NCBI GenBank assembly: GCA_023053685.1
Contig: JALIGW010000029.1
Span: forward strand, 1,773,001 to 1,837,000
DNA length: 64,000 bases
Direction of reading: 5' to 3'
Source of the DNA: Diadophis punctatus similis
Taxonomy: Eukaryota; Chordata; Lepidosauria; Squamata; Dipsadidae
Part shown: one piece after another, positions 1 to 11,048 of the stretch
Layout of the letters: each line of letters opens with the position of its first letter
How positions within the stretch are numbered: position 1 is the stretch's first letter
Translations under genes and position numbers: made by a program
Notes under the pieces: generated by a model
Database searches by the model: none
Told to the model about the DNA's origin: nothing
Seen by the model: the letters and a program-made list of their open reading frames with translations, nothing else

Positions 1-390
1 CAGGGCTCACTGAAACCTCTGGAGCCTGTGGATGACGAAAAACGGATTCCAGCTGATTTTCGCCCTTCCGGAGGGTGGGGGTAGGTCATTTTTGCCTTCC
101 CCAGGCTTCAGGAAAGCCTCCGGAGCCTGTGGATGGCAAAAAACAGACCCAACGGCCCAACGGGAAGTTCAGAAACGAACTTCCCATTGGGCCGTTTTTC
201 ACCGTCCCCAGGCTTCAGGAAAGCCTCCTGAAGCCTGGGGAGGGTGAAAAACGGCCCAACAGTGAAAAACCTCCTGAAGCCTGGGGAGGGTGAAAAATGG
301 CCCAGCTCACATAGGGCAACGCCTCATATGCCCTCAGATATGGCTCCGCGTGCCACCTGTGGCACGTGTGCCATAGGTTCGCCATCACGG
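1..390. mobile_element. hAT-like MITE, left-truncated by the window edge
   Basis: Ends with the family terminus GCCACCTGTGGCACGTGTGCCATAGGTTCGCCATCACGG. The interior repeats GC-rich blocks on 'cccaggcttcaggaaagcctc' in both orientations. The same family recurs at 3934, 6638, 48332, 52175, 53077 and 62916. Confidence 0.75.
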
Positions 391-441
391 CTATATAAGA
401 TAAATGTTGCCAAAACATCCCCAAACAACAGAGGCTAACTG

Positions 442-814
442 CAGGTAGTTGTTGACTTATGATCACAATTAAGTCTGAAATTTCTATTGCTAAGCAAGAC
501 AAATGTTAAATGAGTTTTGCCCCATTTTATGACACTTCTTGACACAGTTGTTAAGTGAATCACTGCAGTTCTTAAGATAGTAACACATGGCTGTTAAGTG
601 AATCTGACTTCCCTGTTGACTTTGCTTGTCAGAATGTCACAAAAGGTGACCACATAATCCTGGGGCACTGCATCCCTCATAAATGCCAGTTTCCAAATGT
701 CCAAATTTTGAACATGTGACCATGGGGATGCTGCAATAACTGTAAGTCACTTTTTCAGTGCTGCTGTAACTTTGAACAGTCACTAAACAAATGGTTGTAA
801 GTCAAGGATACTTG
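442..814. mobile_element. Tc1/mariner-type MITE (CAGGTAGTCCTCGACTTAC family)
   Basis: Diverged copy. It starts CAGGTAGTTGTTGACTTATGATCACAATT and ends GTTGTAAGTCAAGGATACTTG, the inverted termini of the family. The interior includes the family phrases 'gttaagtgaatctgacttccc' and 'gaccatggggatgctgcaa'. No coding capacity. Confidence 0.75.
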
Positions 815-872
815 TATATCACTTTATGGCAGCATGAAGCTCATTCATTGTATCCTCTGCTGAAATCCTCAC

Positions 873-1110
873 CAGAGGTGAGTTGCTCCTGGTTCGAACC
901 GGTTCTATAGAACTGGTAGCGGGAATTCCCCCCCGCTCGCCGAACCAGGAGCTATTGCCGGTTGGCCCCCGAACCGGCTCTAATGGCGGCACTGTAGGCA
1001 CCGCCATCTTGTTTTTGGCTTTTACGCATGCGCAGAAGCTGAGTTTTCAGCACGGGAGGAAGTGAACCGGCGGCGAGGTAAGTTAGAACTCACCCCGATC
1101 CTCACTATGT
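873..1110. mobile_element. hAT-like element of the CAGAGGTGGG / AACCGGT family, diverged
   Basis: Starts CAGAGGTGAG and carries the AACCGGTTCTATAGAACTGGTAGCGG motif seen at 2219 and 17509. It includes a CpG-rich segment with GCATGCGCAG. The right boundary is approximate and no target duplication is clear. Confidence 0.5.
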
Positions 1111-2218
1111 GGGTCTCTCTGAGAGTGAGATGAGTAGTACCTAAATTTGATAAATAAAACGCCCTGTTTAGCGACTTTGAAGTTACAACAGTCCTAAAAA
1201 AGTAACTTTATGACTAGTGCTCATATTTGTGACTGCCACAGCCATCCCCACACTTGTGCAATTGATATTCTGGCACTTCACACCTGGCAGGCATTTTCAA
1301 CTGTTGCAGCATCCTGTGTCACATAATTGCCATTTGTGTACTTCAGAATCAGCTTTCAACAAAAAGAATCACTGGAGAAATAGACAGTAAAATTGCAATT
1401 CACATGATAACTCGCTTAACGATGGCTGTAGCAGGTCATAAGCCTGTCATAGTCACGTGATGTTTTGCTTTACAACCATTTTTATCAGGTTTCCCAAAGT
1501 TCAGTGATAAAATTAAATAGTAATGGTCAGCTGCCATTTCCCATTAAAAATCTTGTGGCTAACATTAACAGAAAAAGCACAGGCTAAATTACAAAATCTA
1601 TTGCAGTTTAAAGCTAATCTGTTTTTGGACCAGCCACATATCCATATTCTTTTGTATACAGGTAATTGGAATAAATGCATCTTTTTGTTGTTTCTCCATA
1701 AACATTCTAGAGAGCCTTGAGGCTGCATAAAAACACTAGCTGTATTAAATCTCCTACCTTGGAATAGTGGGATGTTCCGACATAGAACAGAATTCAGTAC
1801 TTTATTGTAGGACTGTAGAAATGCTACCAGCATTCGGGGTCCACATACCAATTTTGTTGAGGAATCACGAATTCTCCCCCTAAATTTATCTTGTAAATTC
1901 ACACTTGATAGACTAGTGCAAAGAAACTAAGGGGAAGAAATGAAGAATCAATAGTAGAGAAATGTTAAAACGATGAAGATCAGTTCCACACTGTCTTTTT
2001 GTCTGCAGCTTAAAAGAATGTCTGCAATTTTTGAGGAATGTCAACTTGTTGAAACTTGCTTTAGACAACAACAGCACCATCCCCCTTGACCAAAAAAAAA
2101 AAAATTGGATATAGACTGCAGGTATTGCATAACAGCAATGGAAAGAGGATGAAGATTTCACTGCAAACCTATTTTGTAATCTTAACTGAGAATAGTTGAA
2201 CATTTTTTTTGCTAAGTC
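1111..2218. other. Intergenic, degraded MITE then unique sequence
   Basis: At 1160-1500 there are phrases of the CAGGTAGTCC MITE family ('ataactcgcttaacgatggc', 'gaagttacaacag'), heavily degraded. From 1500 to 2218 I see nothing recognisable; a 129-codon minus-strand frame there matches no family I know. Confidence 0.4.
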
Positions 2219-2496
2219 CAGAGGTGGGATTCAGCAGGTTCTGACCAGTTCTGGAGAACCGGTAGCAGAAATTGTGAGTAGTTCAGAGAACCGGTAAATA
2301 CACCTCTGACTGGCCCCGCCCCCATCTATTCTCTGCCTCCCGAGTCCCAGCTCGGGAGGAAATGGAGATTTTGCAGTAACCTTCCCCTGGAGTGGGGTGG
2401 GAATGGAGATTTTGCAGTATCCTTCCCCTGCCACACCCACCAAGCCATGCCATGCCCACAGAACCGGTAGTAAAAAAAATTTGAATCCCACCACTG
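2219..2496. mobile_element. hAT-like MITE (CAGAGGTGGGATTCAGCAGG family)
   Basis: Bounded by CAGAGGTGGGATTC and GAATCCCACCACTG. It is flanked by an 8-bp duplication GCTAAGTC (2211-2218) / GCTAAGTT (2497-2504), 7 of 8 matching. The 8-bp duplication is the hAT hallmark. Confidence 0.85.
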
Positions 2497-2504
2497 GCTA
2501 AGTT

Positions 2505-3317
2505 CAATGCTTTTTAAAAAGATATTAGATAAATTAAAGATATATGAAATAGATATGAATTACAGTCATTTTCCTATTTAAGGAATAGTGAATATTGGTG
2601 GATGTGAGCACAAATGTAATAATTTAATATGAAGATCTGCACTAGAATTATAATCAGGCAAACAGCCTTTTAATTCTATATATATTGTATGCAGGGAAAT
2701 ATCCATACATGGCTTCTGGTATATAGAACTATGACCCCTTAATGACTTCTGGACGTCAACTCCAGGTCATAAAAGGTCCATAACCCCCCACCCCACCCCA
2801 TGTGTGTATGTATACAATATGGTTATTTTACATTAGTGTGCTTACTCATACTGTATATTGCAAATAAGTTTCTCTGGGTTCCATATTGCAAAGTATTGCC
2901 CTTTTCTTCTAGCTACGTGGAAGGCATTTATAGAGAAATCATGATTCACAGTGAAAGCAATGTTCCATCTCAAAACTATAACTATAAATTTAACTGCGGA
3001 AACTAAAAACAAATTTAAACAAGGAAGCACATGGCTAACAGTTCAGTAAATGATTCAGAACATTGCCTGCCTTGCTTTAAGCTTTTGATTGGCTCTGGAG
3101 AATCTCAAACAAGCTGGACAATAGGTGCATTGGTACAAGGAAATACATTTTTATTAAAATGCTCAAACTTGATCTACAATTCAATCTCTCCCCCCACCCC
3201 ACCCCAGAGTGCTTACAGACTGGGGCCTCCTGCACAGCTAGTTCTGTCAGAACCTTAAGCTAAAGATTAAGTTTTAGGTGCTAAGGCGTGAATAAGTCCA
3301 GAAATCATAGTATATTT
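2505..3317. other. Intergenic, nothing recognised
   Basis: AT-rich unique-looking sequence with short C-runs (2788, 3190). No gene, RNA or repeat that I can name. Confidence 0.4.
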
Positions 3318-3774
3318 AATAAATCACTATTTTATTTTTATTTATTAGAATTTTTTATCTCACCTTTATCCCTTTGTAAGTAACTCAAGGAAGCAAATAT
3401 GCTAAATAGCAATAGCAATAGCACTTAGACTTATATACTGCTTCATAGTGCTTTACAGCCCTCTCTAAGCGGTTTACAGAGTTCAGCATATTGCCCCCTA
3501 CAATCTGGGTCGATTTTACCGACCTCGGAAGGATGGAAGGCTGAGTCAACCTTGAGCCTGGTGAGATTTGAACAGCTGAACTGCTGAACTAGGAAGGAAT
3601 AGTCCTTCCTCCTTCTAGTTTGCCCATAACAACAACCCTATGAGGTGAGTGGGGCTGAGAGTGAATGACTGTTCCAAAATCATCCAGCTTTTTTTCATGC
3701 CTAAGGCAGGACTGGAACTCACCATCTCCTGATTTCTAGGCCAGCACTTTATCAATACACCAAACTGGCTTTAA
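3318..3774 (-). repeat. tRNA-headed SINE (GCCAGTTTGGTGTA type) with a second SINE nested in it
   Basis: The outer SINE is on the minus strand, with its head at about 3774 (AGCCAGTTTGGTGTATTGATAAAG) and a T/A-rich 3' end near 3318. It is interrupted at about 3405-3605 by a minus-strand SINE of the AGCAAT-tail family ('agcaatagcaatagcacttagacttatat'). Confidence 0.7.
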
Positions 3775-3933
3775 ATACTATTTGAAGCCTATGTAAGCAG
3801 AGCAACCAAATAATAAGCAGTTGACAATCTATGACCAATTTAACATCAAGAGTATTAGAGGCTTAACAGTTAATAATTTTGGAAATGTAGCTCAATATGC
3901 AATTAAATGAGAGAAAGAAGGCAAAGACTAGAA

Positions 3934-4317
3934 CAGTGAAGGCGAACCTTTTTTGGTTCGCGTGCCAAAGGGGGGGGAATGTGGGGGATCACGTGTGTGC
4001 GTGCCCACACTCATAATTCCATGCACCCCTGCACATGCACGCATGACCCCCCCCCTGCTCCCAGCATGCAATGGCACGCCCGTTTTTCGCTCTCCCCAGA
4101 CTCCAGAGCCTTTCTAGGAGCCTGGGGAGGGCGAAAACGGCCTTCCCCACCCCCTCTGGAGGCTGCAAACAGCCTGTTTCCTGACTCCCAGTGGGCCCAG
4201 AAGGCCCGAAAATCAGCCGGCTGGTGTACACATGCACGCCGGACCTGAGCTCGCGTGCCCACCGATATGGCTCCGCGTGCCACTTGTGGCACCCGTGCCA
4301 TAGGTTCGCCATCACGG
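3934..4317. mobile_element. hAT-like MITE (CAGTGATGGCGAACC family)
   Basis: Termini CAGTGAAGGCGAACC and GGTTCGCCATCACGG. 8-bp duplication GACTAGAA (3926-3933) / GACTAGCA (4318-4325), 7 of 8. Confidence 0.88.
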
Positions 4318-4611
4318 GACTAGCACATTCAATTCAATGAGAGCAAGTGAAGTTGACATTTAAAGTGGCAGGGGAAGTAGGGGATATTCAAATTTTGTTA
4401 ACCTTTTTAAAAATAAGACTCACATTATACAGTGTTCAGCTATAGATAGAGAAGGTAGACAGTGAAACTGGCATTACAAATAAAGCCAGCTTTTTAAAAA
4501 CTTCTTGCAATAGCAGAGTACAGAAATTTATATTGCCCTTCCTACAAACACATCTATTAAAAATGAGCATCTTTTGCACCGGCACTGCTTTGGTTGAGAA
4601 TGGAGAACATA

Positions 4612-5588
4612 GCGTATTTTTCGGAGTATAAGACACACCTTAGTTTTGGGGGAGGAAAACAAGGAAAAAAGGCCTCTGCCTCCAAGCAATTTGCCAAACA
4701 GCAAACAGCACAGATGATATACACTGTTTGCTGTGTATTACTGCGCATGTGTGCCTGACCCATAGAAATAGCAAAGAATTGGAGAAATGTACATTATGCG
4801 AGAAAGTTTTCTTAAATGTAGTCACACTAACTCCTCCCAATTATTTAAATAGATCTACTCCAAGGTATGTCAGGATTTAACTCTAATACTAAACAGGACA
4901 CTTACATTTCAGACTATAATTGTACAGAGCTGTTAAAATTAATTAAAATTTCTGGAAGTATACATTATTCTCTATTATTTAAAAGAAGATACAATAGCAC
5001 TGGACCTCTTCAGAGCAAGTATTTATTTTAAAAAGCTTCTTTATTTTGTTAAGTTGTCTAGAGGTCTCCAAACTTGGCAACTTTAAGACTTGTGGACTTC
5101 AACTCCCAGAATTCCACAGCCAGCAAAGCTAACAAAGCTGGCTGTGGAATTCTGGGAGTTGAAGTCCACAAGTCTTAAAATTGCCAAGGTTGGAGACCCC
5201 TGGCTCTAGAACAATAATAAAGCAGTCTTTAAAAATAAGTCTAATAATTTGAACATTCTACAGACATTTATAGTTATTCACTTACCCCCTTGCATCCAGC
5301 AGAAAATAAAAATCTGCGTATCTCTCCCAGCTATTTGCCTCTTTGCAGCTAGTTTCACTTTCATTTTCCCACGTGGCAAATCAGCTGTAGGTCGGGAAAC
5401 TGCTACTGACTTGCTTGGCTTTACAGGCTCTTCCCTCTTTGCTGCAAGCAGGTAAATTGCTGGAAGACAGAGGCCAAAGGGTGGGTGTGGCTGGGTGTGT
5501 GGGGCTACATTCGGTGTATAAGAAGCACCCAAGTTTTCACCCTGTTTTTGGGGATAAAAAGGTGCGTCTTATACTCCGAAAAATACGG
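4612..5588. mobile_element. Tc1/mariner-type element, about 977 bp (GCGTATTTTTCGGAGTATAAGAC termini)
   Basis: Inverted termini GCGTATTTTTCGGAGTATAAGAC and GTCTTATACTCCGAAAAATACGG, flanked by TA on both sides (4610-4611, 5589-5590). The interior shares sequence, in inverse orientation, with the copy at 36491-37727. No transposase frame. Confidence 0.85.
5059..5202. mobile_element. Palindromic MITE (CAGGGGTCTCCAACCTTGGC family)
   Basis: Foldback element nested in the 4612 element: 'gacttgtggacttcaactcccagaattcc' returns as its reverse complement 30 bp later. Ends TGGAGACCCCTG. Relatives lie at 5742-5835, 15058-15260 and 33170-33296. Confidence 0.75.
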
Positions 5589-5741
5589 TAGTTTCTGGGT
5601 TGAAGAGGGAGAGAGACAGGGAGAAGAGGAAAAGTTTACCTTTGTTTTGCAGCGTTGAGTTGTGTCAGTATACAGTTCCCAACTTCAGTGTACCATATAC
5701 AGTTTCTGACTTCAAAGGCTAATGTTAGAACTATATCTCCT

Positions 5742-5835
5742 TTATGACCTGTGGACTTCAATTCCTAGAATTCCTGAGCCAGCCAGCCATGGCTGGCTCA
5801 GGAATTCTGGAAGTTGAAGTCCTCAGGTGGTGAAC
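5742..5835. repeat. Short foldback relative of the CAGGGGTCTCC MITE
   Basis: Near-perfect hairpin centred on ccagccATGGCTGG: 'gacctgtggacttcaattcctagaattcctgagcca' against its reverse complement. Termini missing. Confidence 0.6.
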
Positions 5836-5904
5836 ACAAGGTAATTGCCCACCTTGTGTTAGACAGATCTTCCAACAAACAATTGGAGGGGAAGTTTGTT
5901 ATTG

Positions 5905-6610
5905 TTAGTTGCAAAGTCGTGTCTGACCCATCGCAACCCCGTGGACAACATTCCTCCAGGCCTTCTATTCTCTACCATCCTCTGGAGTCCATTTAAGCTC
6001 ACGCCTACTGCTTCAGTGATTCCATCCAGCCACCTCATTCTCTGTCATCCCCTTCTTCTTTTGCCCTCAATCTTTCCCAGCATTAGGCTCTTCTCCAGTG
6101 AGCCCTTCCTTCTCATTAGGTGGCCAAAGTATTTGAGTTTCATCTTCAGGATCTGGCCTTCTAAAGAGCAGTCAGGGTTGATCTCCTCTAGGACTGATCG
6201 ATTTGATCGCCTTGTCATCTCGTTTGACAACGTCCAGCTTGCCTTGATTCATGGATCTTACATTCCATGTTCCTATGGAGAAAAGATCTTTACAGCATCG
6301 GACTTTCCTTTCACCATCAGATACATCCACAGATGAGCGTCCCTTCGGCTTTGGCCCAGTCGCATCACTCTTTCTGGCGCTATTAGTACTAGCCCTCTGC
6401 TCTTTCCCAGTAGCATATTGGACACCTTCCGACCTGAGGGGCTCATCTTCCAGCGTCATATCTTTTTGCCTTTTGGTACTGTCCATGGGGTTTTCATGAC
6501 AAAGATACTGGAGTGGGTTGCCATTTCCTTCTCCAGTGGATCACGTTTTGTCAGAGCTCTCTGCTATAACCTGTCCGTCTTGGGTGGCCCTGCACGGCAT
6601 ACCTCATAGC
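5905..6610 (-). mobile_element. BovB (RTE-clade) LINE, internally deleted
   Basis: Minus-strand remnant containing both ends of the element. One frame gives the endonuclease N-terminus GTWNVRSMNQGKLDVVK (about 6216-6275); another gives the ORF C-terminus LKYFGHLMRRKGSLEKSLML and GKIEGKRRRG (about 6045-6140). Most of the endonuclease and all of the reverse transcriptase are missing between them. Confidence 0.85.
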
Positions 6611-6637
6611 TTCATTGAGCTAAGCAAGCCCCTACGT

Positions 6638-7171
6638 CAGTGGTGGCGAACCTTTTTAGGCTCACGTGCCAAAAAGGGGGGGGCGCTCGCGCGCGCTCGC
6701 GTGCCCACACCCATTCCCTCTCCCCCACGCATGCGCACAACACCCCCCCATGCTGCCCCCTGCGCATGCGCGCACACCCCCACCCCCGCGCAAAGGCTTA
6801 CTGGAGCCTGGGACGACGAAACCGGCAAACCGGAAGTGCGAAAAAACACACTTCCGGTTTGCCGGTGTGCTGTTTTTTGCACTCCGGAGGGTTCAGGGAA
6901 GCTCCCTGAAGCTCCGGAATGCAAAAAACTACAAAACGGACAAACCGGAAGTGCGAAAAAGTGCACTTCCAGTTTGTCCGTTTTGTAGTTTTTTGCATTC
7001 CGGAGCTTCAGGGAGCTTCCCTGAACCCTCCGGAGTGCAAAAAACAGCACACCGGCAAACCGGAAGTGCGTTTTTCCGCACTTCCGGTTTGCCGGTGGGA
7101 ACCCTCGCGTGCCGGCCGCTATGGCTACGCGTGCCACCTGTGGCACGCGTGCCATAGGTTCGCCACCACGG
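6638..7171. mobile_element. hAT-like MITE, CpG-rich member (CAGTGGTGGCGAACC family)
   Basis: 8-bp duplication CCCTACGT (6630-6637) / CCCTATGT (7172-7179). The interior is a set of nested inverted repeats (for example cttccggtttgccggtg) and contains an NRF1-type palindrome TGCGCATGCGCG at 6761-6772. Long frames in it are by-products of GC content. Confidence 0.88.
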
Positions 7172-7860
7172 CCCTATGTCATGACAAGGCAGTAAAAGGA
7201 GGGGAAGTTAGTAAGAGCTGATTGCCAGTCCTTATTGGTCTGGCCTGCTCAGTGAAACTACTTGGCTTCTTGGAGGAAAACCATCGGTATATTGGTCCTT
7301 TGTTTTATTCTGGATCCAGCTGATCAAGTGAAGCCAGATAGATTTTCCAAGGTGGTTCAGGGATCTAGGAAGACCATTCCAGCTTTGTCTCTGAGATAAA
7401 CAAAACATTGGCAAATGGGGTGGGGGAACTGAAGGCTCACTGTCTTTCTTTGCAGTTTCCTGAGAGAAAATTATTTCTATTCCAGATAGCCCCCCTAGCC
7501 CACCTGAAAAAAGGAGGGACTAAGAGGTGGTCAAAATAAAAAAAATGGGGAGGTTGGGACAGGTGACTGGATTCAGTTAATGTTTACCTGCTGGTTGAAC
7601 AAAAGGTTGATAACCTTGAACATTTTTTTCAGACTTTGAATTTGAGGTTACAAGGAATTGCTGATGATTCATTGACAGGCTTAATCTTTTTGCTGGTAAC
7701 AAAAAAGAAGACTCGGGAAGAATTCACAGCTCTGGCAAATAAGCTTACATAATTCTCTTTTTGCTATATCCACCATTATTTTATCAGGACCCAGCAATCA
7801 GCAATGAGAGAGATGATTGCCCAATCTTAGTTTGGAGAAGACATTTTACCACGCCTTTAA
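7172..7860. other. Intergenic, nothing recognised
   Basis: Unique-looking sequence without a recognisable gene or repeat. Confidence 0.4.
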
Positions 7861-8370
7861 AATCATTTTTATTTCCTGTTACTCCTAGAGTAACAGAACC
7901 AGGACTCAGACTATCTACAAGACCGCCTACTACCTCACACGTCCCAGAGACCAGTAAGATCCCACAGAGTTGGGCTTCTCCGGGTCCCGTCAGCCAAACA
8001 GTGTCGGCTGGCAGGACCGCGGGGAAGGGCCTTCTCTGTGGCTGCGCCGGCTCTTTAGAACCAACTGCCGCCTGGGGTCCGTACCACCCCCACCTTGCTG
8101 GCCTTCCAAAAAGCCGTTAAAACCTGGCTCTTCCGGCAGGCCTGAAACTAATAACCCAGAGAGAAGATGTGTGATTGGAAGGATTTTATAGTGTGATATA
8201 TTTTAACATGTTTTTTAAGATATTTTAGATGTTTTTATTGTGTTTTTGTTGGTTTCTGGTTGTGAGCCGCCCTGAGTCCATGCTGAATTGGGCAGCATAT
8301 AAGCCAAACAACCAACCAAACAAACAAGCAAGCAACCAAACAAATAAACAAATAAATAAATAAATAGCTA
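7861..8370 (+). mobile_element. L2-type LINE, 3' end
   Basis: The frame near 8018-8145 reads RAFSVAAPAL, a TAG in place of the usual Trp codon, then QLPPGVRTTPTLLAFQKAV and KTWLFRQA, stop. This is the C-terminus of L2 ORF2. The 3' UTR follows ('gtgagccgccctgagtcc') and ends in an (AAC/AAT)n-like tail. Confidence 0.8.
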
Positions 8371-8595
8371 CATACAAAGGACCAAAGAAGGCATCTTCCT
8401 TTTCTTCAGATAAAGCACCCTTTCCAAACTAAAAATGACTACCAGACTCCTTGTAGTGCATAAGACTGTTGAGTTCCCTTTGGAAAGGAATTGTTTGCTG
8501 CAGTCTGTATTTTTGAAGCAAGCAGGCTCAAATTATCCTACTTCAGACACGTTATGTAAAGACCCAATTTCATAGAGAAGGTTCTTCTGTTGAAA

Positions 8596-8970
8596 AAGTA
8601 GAATAACAAAATAACAGAATTGGAAGGGACCTTAGAGATCATCTAGCCCAACCCATTGCTCAAACAGGAGACTCTGTACCATGACAGACAAACAACTGTG
8701 TAATCTCTTCTTAAAAACCTCCAGTAATGGAGCACCCACAACTTCTGGAGGCAAACTCTTCCACTGGTGAATTGTTTTCACTATCAGGAAATTTCTCCTT
8801 AGTTCTGGGATGGTTCTCTCCTTAATTCGTTTCCATCCATTGCTTCTTGTTCTGCCCTCAGGTGCTTTGGGGAATAGATTGACCCCCCCCCTTCTTTGTG
8901 GGAGCCCCTTAGTTATTGGAAGACTGCTACCATGTCACCCCCCTATTCCTTCTTTTCATTAAAATAGACA
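8596..8970 (-). mobile_element. CR1 LINE 3' UTR fragment
   Basis: On the plus strand it reads 'agaattggaagggaccttagagatcatctagcccaaccc' and 'ctccagtaatggagcacccacaacttctgg', the reverse complement of the CR1 3' UTR. The element therefore lies on the minus strand with its 3' end at the left. Confidence 0.8.
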
Positions 8971-10149
8971 TATGCGATAAGCGCACCCTTGGAAGATGTG
9001 AAGGACTTTGCCATTGAGTTTTCTAGATCATAGAAGGCAGTCAACAGTTATAAATCTATCTATAAAACAGTTAAACCCAGAAAAGTCGTCATTAAACCAA
9101 CTCACAAGACCTAACTGAAGAGGAAGCTTTGACTCCCTTCCTGAAAGGAAGAGGGGGTAGGGCATGACAAGGGATGATTAGGACAATCTCTGAGAGAGAA
9201 CATTCCATAAAACATTTAATTGTATTTCTGAAAGTACCGGTAGTAGCTCAGAAAGATAAGAGTTATACAGAGACATCATTACCCTGGGGATAGGGTAGCC
9301 TTAGTCTAAGATCTGGTTTGCAAAGACTGATCATGATTTTTGATGGAGAAACAGGCATAATTTTAATGTTATAGATCAGTTTAATTTGCTCAAACAAGGG
9401 AGAAGATGGTGTTTTATAAATTAATATTTGCATGTCTCTGCACTTTGTGAAGAAATTCTTAAAGTTTAAAAAACTGTTTAAATGTAGTCATAATTTTCAG
9501 ACTTATTTGTGTTTAACTCATCTGCAGCCTTGATCAATCAACAGCAACTAAAAAAATCTTCGGTAATTGTTTTTCAGTTTATAGTATAATCTCTCGTTTA
9601 TTAAAGTTGGAAGTATCACCCAGAGAGAGGGAGGGGGGAAGAAAGGGTGAGAGAGAGCACTTTATTTCCAAACATAATTAAAATATTAATAACACACACT
9701 ATCCTAATATTCTCAGGGCAGGTTACAATCCATAAAATACACAAGATAAATAATTAAAGTGAAATAAAAAATAAACAGCACTAAAAGTTTAAAACAGTAA
9801 TAGTCACAATATAAAAATAAAGAGGGCCTTATTTTTGCACAGGCCTCCTATTTTGATCCAGGGTATTTTCACCCATTAAGATAACATTTAAGAGATCTTG
9901 AGCAGTCACTTGAGCTATCAGTCATTTTAATTGTCGTGAGGGGCGGCTCTCTGCCATTCTGCCAGAAATTATTGGCTCAACAACTATCAGGGCCAAGAGG
10001 TGATATAGTTGCAGTAAACAATATCTGGAGGAATTTAACTGATGTATTTTCATTTCAATTATAAAGAGTAATAGATGTTCTGCAATCTATCGCTATTATT
10101 CATATAAGTAAACACAGACAATTCAGATCCCTCCCAGTTGTATTGCCTC
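8971..10149. other. Intergenic, possibly old LINE debris
   Basis: A GAGAGAGGGAGG low-complexity run (9620-9655) and 'ctcagggcaggttacaatccataaaatacac' (9711-9743), reminiscent of old LINE 3' ends. No gene seen. Confidence 0.35.
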
Positions 10150-10440
10150 CAGATAGTAAAATGAGGACCCAGATTGTTGGGGGCAATATGCTGTAAAACA
10201 CTATGAAGCGGTATATCAATAGCAATAGCAATAGCACTTAGACTTATATACCGCTTCATAGTGCTTTACAGCCCTCTCTAAGCGGTTTACAGAGTTCAGC
10301 ATATTGCCCCCAACAATCTGGGTCCTCATTTTACTGACCTCAGAAGGATGGAAGGCTGAGTTAACCTTGAGCCGGTGAGATTTGAACTGCTGAACTGCAG
10401 TGCTGCATTTTAACCACTGCGCCAAATCTAAGTGCTATTG
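10150..10440. repeat. Two AGCAAT-tail SINE copies joined tail to tail
   Basis: Plus-oriented 3' part of one SINE (10150-10215, 'atgaggacccagattgttgggggcaatatgctg') meets the AGCAAT tail of a minus-oriented copy (10216-10440). The result is an imperfect inverted repeat of about 65-bp arms. The head at 10440 reads GGCGCAGTGGTTAAAATG on the minus strand. Confidence 0.75.
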
Positions 10441-10654
10441 CTACATTCCTGCATTTTCTAAATGAACTGGAAGATAAAAGCAACATCTGGGTGGGGGGGT
10501 GTCAGTTGGATAAGATGATTCAGTTTCACTTCCTTCTTGTTCTATTACTAGTAAGGGCCACCCTGTTGTGTTGTACGAATGGATGACCTATCATAACCTA
10601 TTGCAGGCTAACTCGCTGCTCACTCCCAGCAGTTCGATCCTAACCAAGATGACT

Positions 10655-11048
10655 AAGAGCCAAGGTGGCGCAGCGGTTAGAGGCAGTACTGCAGGCCACT
10701 TTAGCTGACTGTGATCCGCAGGTCAGCGGTTCAAATCTCACCGGCTTAAGGTTGACTCAGCCTTCCATCCTTCCGAGGTAGGTAAAATGAGGACCCAGAT
10801 TGTTGGGGGGCAATATAAATATCCATTGCTTACTGGTGTAAACCGCTTAGTGCTTGCACTGTGAGGCAGTATATAAATCTCACAAATAAATAAAATAAAT
10901 AAATAAACCAGCTCAAAGTTGACTCAGCCTTCCAGCCTTCTGAGATCGGTAAAATGAGAACCCAGATTGTTGGGGGTTCTGTAAACTGCTTAGAAAGGGC
11001 TGTAAAACACTATGAAGTGGTAGATAAGTCTTAAGTGCTATTGCTATC
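10655..11048 (+). repeat. AGCAAT-family tRNA SINE, full-length copy followed by a 3' fragment
   Basis: Pol III A box in TGGCGCAGCGGTTAGAG and B box in GGTTCAAATCTC at the head (10669-10740). The body runs to an AAAT-rich tail at 10910. A second partial copy of the same SINE continues 10911-11048, ending 'aagtgctattgctat'. Confidence 0.8.

Noticed and set aside
1513..1902. 129-codon minus-strand frame
   Set aside because: No recognisable domain, no codon bias or splice context, and composition typical of intergenic DNA.
6637..7157. Overlapping frames of 156-172 codons on both strands
   Set aside because: They lie in the inverted-repeat, GC-rich interior of a hAT MITE; the same peptides recur on both strands because the DNA is palindromic.
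10669..10745. tRNA gene
   Set aside because: The A and B boxes belong to a SINE head; the cloverleaf is not complete and the body and tail of the SINE follow directly.
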